NCBI GenBank assembly: GCA_017416855.1
Contig: JAFQAZ010000007.1
Coordinates: 32,556 to 96,555, forward strand
DNA: 64,000 bases
Direction of reading: 5' to 3'
Origin: Clostridia bacterium
GTDB lineage: Bacteria; Bacillota; Clostridia; UBA1381; UBA9506
The notes under the pieces are model-generated. The model saw only the letters and a list, made by a program, of their open reading frames with translations, made no database searches and had not been told where the DNA came from. The position numbers were made by a program, and so were the translations under genes. Shown here piece after piece: positions 58,953 through 64,000 of the stretch (the stretch's first letter is position 1; every line of letters starts with the position of its first letter).

Positions 58953-61900
58953 ATGTACACCTTATTTGATGATTTTAGATCTTGTGATGAGAATAAACAA
59001 CCCTATTCCTTTTCGGTAGAGCGACATACGCCTGTTGCTAATTTGCATACCTGGGTTAAAGAGGATGCTTTTTATATGGCGTCGGTGGGGAACCGTTACA
59101 TTCTGCAAACACCGAATTTTACCAACGGCACATTTGTTATGCATTACAGAGCCACTTATATGGCGGAGTTTGCGACAAACTTTATGGTGCTCTTTGGCTA
59201 TGATGAAAGAACGAGAAGCGGTCAGGCCATCCGCTATATATATGACCTTGGCAAGACGATAACTCTTTCCTTACTCAGCGTTCATAAAAATGCCTTTGAA
59301 GTTTTAGAAGAGGCAAAGCTGACGATTGAAGCTCCTTTAGAAGAGAATAAAAGTTATCTGTTTTCTGTTGCTATGGAAAATGGTTCTGTCAGCGTTTCAC
59401 TTGCCGGTGCAGAAGCGACCTTTAAAACAGACTTAAAGCCGGGCAAACTGGCGATAGAACGTGCCAATTTTATTGGTGAGTTAATTATTGATGATATTAG
59501 CTTTACTTCGCCAGATGTCTTTAATATGAACAATGTGATTCCTGAAACTACTGTTTCGATTCCATGCATAAATGGTGGTGACATTCCCTACCGTTTAACC
59601 TGGAAAATTGACACAGTAGAAGGGGAGTATTATTTAACCGCTACCTTAGACGGTGGCTGCAAAACGAGAGTGGTTGACCGTGAGGACAGACCAGGTCAGT
59701 ATGTGGCAGAAAAGGACTGGATGACAAATCCCTATATCGGTCTGGGAAACAAGACGGAAAAACCGAAGATTTATTATCTGGCTCAGGGCAGAAAAGCCTT
59801 TATTGACCCTAATATTTACTGGGATTGCCAAAAGGATTTTTTCTTTGATACAGAATTACCCCTTACCAATACGTATCATATTCCGGCAGAACTTATTACA
59901 GATAATACGGAGCTTGTTTTTGGTTATGACAATCTGCGTTGTACCGGTTATTTATCTCAGGAGGGTGGCTGTGAATTCCATTTCACACCAGAGGGTGAGC
60001 TGACCTATACCGGCGATGCGGTAAATGGCGAAGATATTTTTGAACTCTATTCCCCGGCAGATAAAGCGGTTCTTTCCTTGGTGCCGGAAGAGTGTTATGA
60101 AAGAGAGCAGGTTATTGAACACCTGATCTATAACCATTACTTTACGGTGGAGGAGAACATTCACTTTAACTTTGTGATGAAGACCTTGACAGACACAGAG
60201 TATCTGACTGTTACAGCCAATATTTTAGATGTATATGAGTCTGAAACTTTGGGTTCTTATACAACTCGTATTTCCGTAACGGATTGGGATTACGGTTACC
60301 ATCAATTGCAGGCGGATTTTACGGCACCGAAGATGGAAATCGGTGTTTATAAGGTTGAGTTTTGCGTGCATTTTGGCGGTAAGTTATATAAACGCTTTGT
60401 GAAAGTATTTGAAGTGTTTGATGTAAACTCCAAGGTAAATCCGGCATTGGCCAGCGGCTTGCCCTTTACCTTCCATATGCCCAATGAGCAAAAGCGGTTG
60501 ATGCGGAATGCCTTTGATTTGTGGAATCCTTTAAAATCCTGCGATACAGAGCATTATTATAACTGTATTACGGATACACCGGAGGAAGCACAGACAAGAA
60601 AATCCTGGAGCCTCAGCAAACCTTTTAAAAGAGAGTGGTTTGTATGGATAAGTTCCCGTACTTGTAAAGACTGGAATATCAATCGTTTTACAGATGTGGT
60701 TGAAAACTGTGATTATATGTTCTCATCCATTAACGAAGAAGTTTTGGATTTGAGTCAAAGTACGTTGTTTCCTATGCGTCAGGATCATAACAATTACCCA
60801 AATTTTATGATGCGTGCTGAGCAACGAATTGCTATACTGGATAAGTTTTTAACAGAAAACCCGCAGATAGCGGAAAAGGTTTTATATAAAGTAGGGATGA
60901 AAGAATTTACCTATGAGCATTTTCTGAATCTTCTACAGGTCTGTGGAGATGATTGGATTACTTATCAGAATGAAGAAGGTCTTAGATTGGTTCGGCAAAA
61001 TAACGAGGCAATCAAAAAGATAAACCCTGCAGTGAAACGTTCACTATACGGACCGATTAATGTTTATACAACACCGACCTTAACCAATCGTTCCCTTAAG
61101 ATTATTGGTTTTAACGATTGTAAGACGCTGGCAAAGGACTTTTTTACCGGCTTTACCGTGTTTGAGGATTATCCTTATTCCTGTTCTTATCAAACCTATC
61201 GTGGAGCCTTTACCATGCGAAGCATTCTATTGCATGCGCCGGATTTGGTGATGTATCCTGAACAGTATTCCGGTAGCCCCGGCGGTTGTATTGACGGTGC
61301 TGTGAAGTTTGCTCATGCGCCTATGGGTGCTTATTCAGTGGAGCCATATCAGCTTTCCACCCATGCTTTTGAATATGTTTTCAATACGGCATATCGTTTA
61401 CGGGATGGCTATCACTACTGGGATACCTATGGTTTTCATCGTGCCCCGGGGCTGCTTTCCGGCATGGTATGTGACTGGAAAAATGTGATTGATTATAAAC
61501 CTGAAAGACCGTTGCCGTCTACAGCCTTTTTGGCGGAATATGACTCTAGGGAAGATGTTGTGGAAATTTCGCCTTACAATGAAAATGACAGCAAATGCTA
61601 TATAATGAACCAAAGTGAATCTGCTCACGGATTGCTCTTTGAGTGCACGAGAGAAGCGGGTATTCCCAACGGTTTTGCCCTGAACTATGAGGGGCTTTCC
61701 ACCCTTTCGGCAGAGGAATGCGATGTGCTGGTGTTGCCTTGCCTTGCTTATGCTGAAAAAGAAGTGATTCAGGAAATCAGGCGCTTATATAATGAAGGTG
61801 TGAACCTGATTGCCGTTTCTGATGTGACGGGATTAGAAGACATTTTTGGTGTGTTATCTGACAAAAAACAGATTACTTTAAACTGCATCAGCTATCGGGA

Positions 61901-62411
61901 CAAACAGGAATTTGTCAGAGAAAGCGAAGCCTGGTTAGGTTACAAATCTGATGGTGCCGAGGTGATTATGCAAGCAGAAACCGGGGAACCTTTGATTATG
62001 ATGAATGAACGCACGGCGATCATTAATACAGCGGTGACTAACTTAGGCTGTGCGGATTCTCAGTATATGAGCATTGCCAATGCTCTGCACATTGTTGGGG
62101 ATTTGGTATTTGCAGCATTAAAAGATGTTATGAGAAAGCTTTCCAAACCTTTGGCAGTAGGCGAAAATGTAGGTGTAACCCTGTTTAAAAGCGAGAAAGG
62201 TCAAACCATTCTCTTGGCAATGGATTATACGCCTTTTGACAATCGAGAGCACGATGCTAAAGAAGCAGTTATCCGTCTTAATATGGACAATGTAACCGAC
62301 GTTTCCTGCAAGATGGATGTTTTTGTAGGTAAAAAGGGCAGCAAGGTTCGTGAACTTAGGTTTGACATCAGACCGCATGAATCTGTTTTTGTTGAATTGT
62401 TGTTTGATTAA
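58953..62411 (+). CDS. Large cytoplasmic glycosidase-like protein of unknown family, 1152 residues
   Basis: I cannot assign a family. Residues about 1-190 look like a concanavalin-type beta-sandwich (NFTNGTFVMHYRATY, NFIGELIIDDISF). Beta-rich domains run to about 510. A long alpha/beta region (about 540-860), probably a TIM barrel, has YGPINVYTTPT, MYPEQYSGSPGG and HYWDTYG. A Rossmann/flavodoxin-like domain (about 880-1010) with LSAEECDVLVLPCLAYAEKEVI resembles the trimerisation domain of GH42-like enzymes, and a beta end closes the chain. There is no signal peptide. Its promoter has the same element as the ABC operon, so it should act on the same imported glycan. Start supported by AAAGGAGAC. 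Confidence 0.6.
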   Translation: MYTLFDDFRSCDENKQPYSFSVERHTPVANLHTWVKEDAFYMASVGNRYILQTPNFTNGTFVMHYRATYMAEFATNFMVLFGYDERTRSGQAIRYIYDLGKTITLSLLSVHKNAFEVLEEAKLTIEAPLEENKSYLFSVAMENGSVSVSLAGAEATFKTDLKPGKLAIERANFIGELIIDDISFTSPDVFNMNNVIPETTVSIPCINGGDIPYRLTWKIDTVEGEYYLTATLDGGCKTRVVDREDRPGQYVAEKDWMTNPYIGLGNKTEKPKIYYLAQGRKAFIDPNIYWDCQKDFFFDTELPLTNTYHIPAELITDNTELVFGYDNLRCTGYLSQEGGCEFHFTPEGELTYTGDAVNGEDIFELYSPADKAVLSLVPEECYEREQVIEHLIYNHYFTVEENIHFNFVMKTLTDTEYLTVTANILDVYESETLGSYTTRISVTDWDYGYHQLQADFTAPKMEIGVYKVEFCVHFGGKLYKRFVKVFEVFDVNSKVNPALASGLPFTFHMPNEQKRLMRNAFDLWNPLKSCDTEHYYNCITDTPEEAQTRKSWSLSKPFKREWFVWISSRTCKDWNINRFTDVVENCDYMFSSINEEVLDLSQSTLFPMRQDHNNYPNFMMRAEQRIAILDKFLTENPQIAEKVLYKVGMKEFTYEHFLNLLQVCGDDWITYQNEEGLRLVRQNNEAIKKINPAVKRSLYGPINVYTTPTLTNRSLKIIGFNDCKTLAKDFFTGFTVFEDYPYSCSYQTYRGAFTMRSILLHAPDLVMYPEQYSGSPGGCIDGAVKFAHAPMGAYSVEPYQLSTHAFEYVFNTAYRLRDGYHYWDTYGFHRAPGLLSGMVCDWKNVIDYKPERPLPSTAFLAEYDSREDVVEISPYNENDSKCYIMNQSESAHGLLFECTREAGIPNGFALNYEGLSTLSAEECDVLVLPCLAYAEKEVIQEIRRLYNEGVNLIAVSDVTGLEDIFGVLSDKKQITLNCISYRDKQEFVRESEAWLGYKSDGAEVIMQAETGEPLIMMNERTAIINTAVTNLGCADSQYMSIANALHIVGDLVFAALKDVMRKLSKPLAVGENVGVTLFKSEKGQTILLAMDYTPFDNREHDAKEAVIRLNMDNVTDVSCKMDVFVGKKGSKVRELRFDIRPHESVFVELLFD

Positions 62412-62425
62412 AGGAAGGGACAGTT

Positions 62426-63709
62426 ATGAAACAATTATCGCTTATATTAGTTGGTGGCGGAGACAGAGGCAGCAGCTATTTAAAATACCTTGATTCTCAT
62501 CCGGAAAAATTTAAGCTGGTAGGGTTGGCAGAGCCGGTTAAAGAAAAAAGAGAGTTTTTGCAGGAAAAATACGGCGTGCCGGAGGAGTTTTGCTTTGAAA
62601 GCTATGAAAAACTGCTATCCTTACCTAAAATGGCAGACGTCGCCATGATTTGTACACAGGATAAAATGCATTTTGCTCCGGCTATGATAGCTATTGGGAA
62701 AAAATACGAATTGTTATTGGAAAAACCCATCGCTCCCACACCGGAGGAGTGCTACCGGATTTCGGAAGCAGCTAAAAAGAACAGTGTCCGTGTATTGGTG
62801 TGTCACGTGCTCAGATATACTCCCTTTTATAAAGCAGTAAAGCAGTTTGTGGCAAGTGGAGCCTTGGGCGAAATTATGAATGTTATGCATGCAGAAGGTG
62901 TAGGCAATGTTCACATGAGCCACAGTTTTGTGAGAGGCAACTGGCGGAAAGAGTCAGAATCATCTAATATGCTACTGGCCAAATGTTGTCACGATACGGA
63001 CTTGTTCCAATGGCTTTTGGAAGAACCCTGCACTAAGGTGCAGTCTTTTGGCACCCTTTCTTATTTCTGTGAAACAAATAAGCCGGAGGGAGCGCCTAAG
63101 CGTTGTTTAGACGGCTGTCCCCACAAAGATACCTGCTATTATTATGCACCGGATTTATATAAAATTGATACGGCAGAGGTACAGCACTTCCGCGCTATTG
63201 TGGCTAATAAATTTAACCCTACCGATGAAGAGGTGGATGAAATTTTAAAGACCTCTCCTTACGGTCGGTGCGTGTATCAGTGCGATAATGATGTGGTGGA
63301 TCACCAGGTTGTGAATGTGCAGTTTGGCGAGGGCAAATTACTCACCCTGACTATGTCCGGCTTTAATAAAGGCGGCAGAGTTACCACCATTATGGGGACA
63401 AAAGGTGAGCTGCGCCTTGATATGGAAGACCAAAGCATGAAGTTCTATGATTTTGCAACCAGAGAAACAACATCGGTTTATAATCCCGATGAAGTCTTAG
63501 ACCAGACCATTGCCGGGGGTCATGGTGGCGGCGATGCAGGTATTATGGCTGACTTATATGAATACATCGCCAACGATAACCCATCAGATTCTATTTCTGA
63601 TGTATCCGTTTCCTGTATGAGTCATTTAATCTGCTTTGCAGCAGAAGAGGCAAGGAAAAAGAATACGGTTGTGGATATGGAAACATACATACAGTCTTTG
63701 TCGGTTTAA
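62426..63709 (+). CDS. Gfo/Idh/MocA-family oxidoreductase
   Basis: 427 residues. The N-terminal dinucleotide fold has LILVGGGDRGSSY and the EKPIAPTPEE motif with the conserved Lys. The C-terminal half is the usual beta-sheet domain, with a WRK segment and H-D near LAKCCHDTDLFQWLL. An insertion (about 225-245) with four Cys, CLDGCPHKDTCYYY, is found in a subgroup of these enzymes and may bind metal or form bridges. NAD(P)-dependent sugar or sugar-acid dehydrogenase, or a GH109-like glycosidase. It follows the 1152-residue gene by 14 bases in one operon. Confidence 0.88.
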   Translation: MKQLSLILVGGGDRGSSYLKYLDSHPEKFKLVGLAEPVKEKREFLQEKYGVPEEFCFESYEKLLSLPKMADVAMICTQDKMHFAPAMIAIGKKYELLLEKPIAPTPEECYRISEAAKKNSVRVLVCHVLRYTPFYKAVKQFVASGALGEIMNVMHAEGVGNVHMSHSFVRGNWRKESESSNMLLAKCCHDTDLFQWLLEEPCTKVQSFGTLSYFCETNKPEGAPKRCLDGCPHKDTCYYYAPDLYKIDTAEVQHFRAIVANKFNPTDEEVDEILKTSPYGRCVYQCDNDVVDHQVVNVQFGEGKLLTLTMSGFNKGGRVTTIMGTKGELRLDMEDQSMKFYDFATRETTSVYNPDEVLDQTIAGGHGGGDAGIMADLYEYIANDNPSDSISDVSVSCMSHLICFAAEEARKKNTVVDMETYIQSLSV

Positions 63710-63785
63710 GATTTCTGTAGGGAAGTTTAATTTGACCAAAGAACTTTAAAATATCCTATCTATGACAATTCTGCCTTAAACAAAC

Positions 63786-63830
63786 AAATGCACCGTCTGG
63801 CAAGGCAAAGCTTGCTAAGATGGTGCATTT
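63786..63830 (+). terminator. Terminator after the Gfo/Idh gene
   Basis: AAATGCACCGTCT pairs with AGATGGTGCATTT (one G-U pair), with an inner GGCAAG/CTTGCT extension, followed by a T-rich stretch. Confidence 0.75.
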
Positions 63831-63837
63831 ATTGATT

Positions 63838-64000
63838 TTATCACGGACGTGATAATGAGTGTACGAGCGTGACGGTTTTACTGTCACCGCTATTTTTACC
63901 AGTATTTATGCGGTTTTGAAAGGTTTTACCCTTATCAGTACCAAAGCATAATTAATGTCTTTTTGTTTGTTTTATTGTATCATATTTTTAATTTTTTTAC
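63838..64000. other. Gene-free right edge with small inverted repeats
   Basis: TTATCACG (63838-63845) and CGTGATAA (63848-63855) form an 8-bp dyad. A GTGAC/GTCAC pair follows at about 63869-63886. The last 50 bases are very AT-rich. No coding frame was seen; this may be the control region of a gene beyond the window. Confidence 0.35.

Noticed and set aside
1..64000. CRISPR array, tRNA or rRNA genes, prophage or insertion sequence
   Set aside because: No regular direct repeats with spacers, no tRNA T-loop/anticodon layout, and no transposase, integrase or phage structural motif was found on reading both strands.

Overview
The window looks like chromosome of a Gram-positive, endospore-forming, anaerobic Clostridia-type Firmicute. 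The evidence is the sporulation/division block yabP-yabQ-divIC-S1 protein in Bacillus/Clostridium order, AGGAGG-type ribosome sites throughout, sigma-A promoters with TATAAT-like -10 boxes, S-layer-homology (SLH) surface proteins and a YesM/YesN-type two-component system. Base composition is moderately AT-rich. No tRNA, rRNA, CRISPR array, phage or insertion-sequence gene was seen. The species cannot be named from the sequence; the surface proteins (SLH modules, copper-amine-oxidase-like stalk domain, parallel beta-helices) recall gut polysaccharide-degrading clostridia, which is an inference.

Region 1 (1-3.5 kb): the end of a DMT-family transporter, a small membrane-anchored unknown, and a MutS-like ATPase, with three copies of a short degenerate repeat between them. 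Region 2 (3.5-12 kb, minus strand): feoAB ferrous iron uptake, then one long minus-strand operon running rRNA-methyltransferase-like gene, response regulator, histidine kinase, zinc-type ABC importer (znuA-znuC-znuB), small acidic protein. Its promoter carries a 25-bp palindrome. Region 3 (12-20 kb): yabP-yabQ-divIC-S1 protein behind a good sigma-E-like promoter, a coiled-coil unknown, DegV, RdgB with a DUF4380-like protein, an esterase and an M20 peptidase.

Region 4 (19.8-30.2 kb): an AraC regulator facing a neutral-ceramidase-family protein across a perfect 20-bp palindrome. A second ceramidase-family protein follows in an operon with a NagA-like deacetylase and a NagB-fold protein that lacks a catalytic residue. 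Then come a sodium:neurotransmitter-type symporter, a cation/proton antiporter and a ClC channel. The regulator, amidohydrolases and symporter look like an uncharacterised pathway for import and breakdown of an N-acylated amino sugar or similar amide.

Region 5 (30.3-63.7 kb): a MATE transporter, then a large Gram-positive polysaccharide-utilisation locus. An AraC regulator is divergent from a GH4 glycosidase. A roughly 19-kb run of nine co-directional genes follows: two ABC permeases, a solute-binding lipoprotein, two secreted beta-helix proteins, two modular surface proteins built from a repeated beta-sandwich/binding-module/Ig-like triad, two SLH proteins and a cytoplasmic GH20-like enzyme. 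After it come a YesN/YesM two-component system, a GH13 enzyme, a convergent MBL hydrolase, a 1152-residue unknown glycosidase-like protein and a Gfo/Idh oxidoreductase. The ABC operon and the 1152-residue gene share an almost superimposable upstream element (21 identical bases at the same distance from -35 and -10), which ties both units to one activator. The surface proteins would capture and cut a glycan, the ABC importer would take up oligosaccharides (its ATPase is not in this window), and cytoplasmic GH4, GH20-like, GH13, the 1152-residue protein and the oxidoreductase would finish the job.
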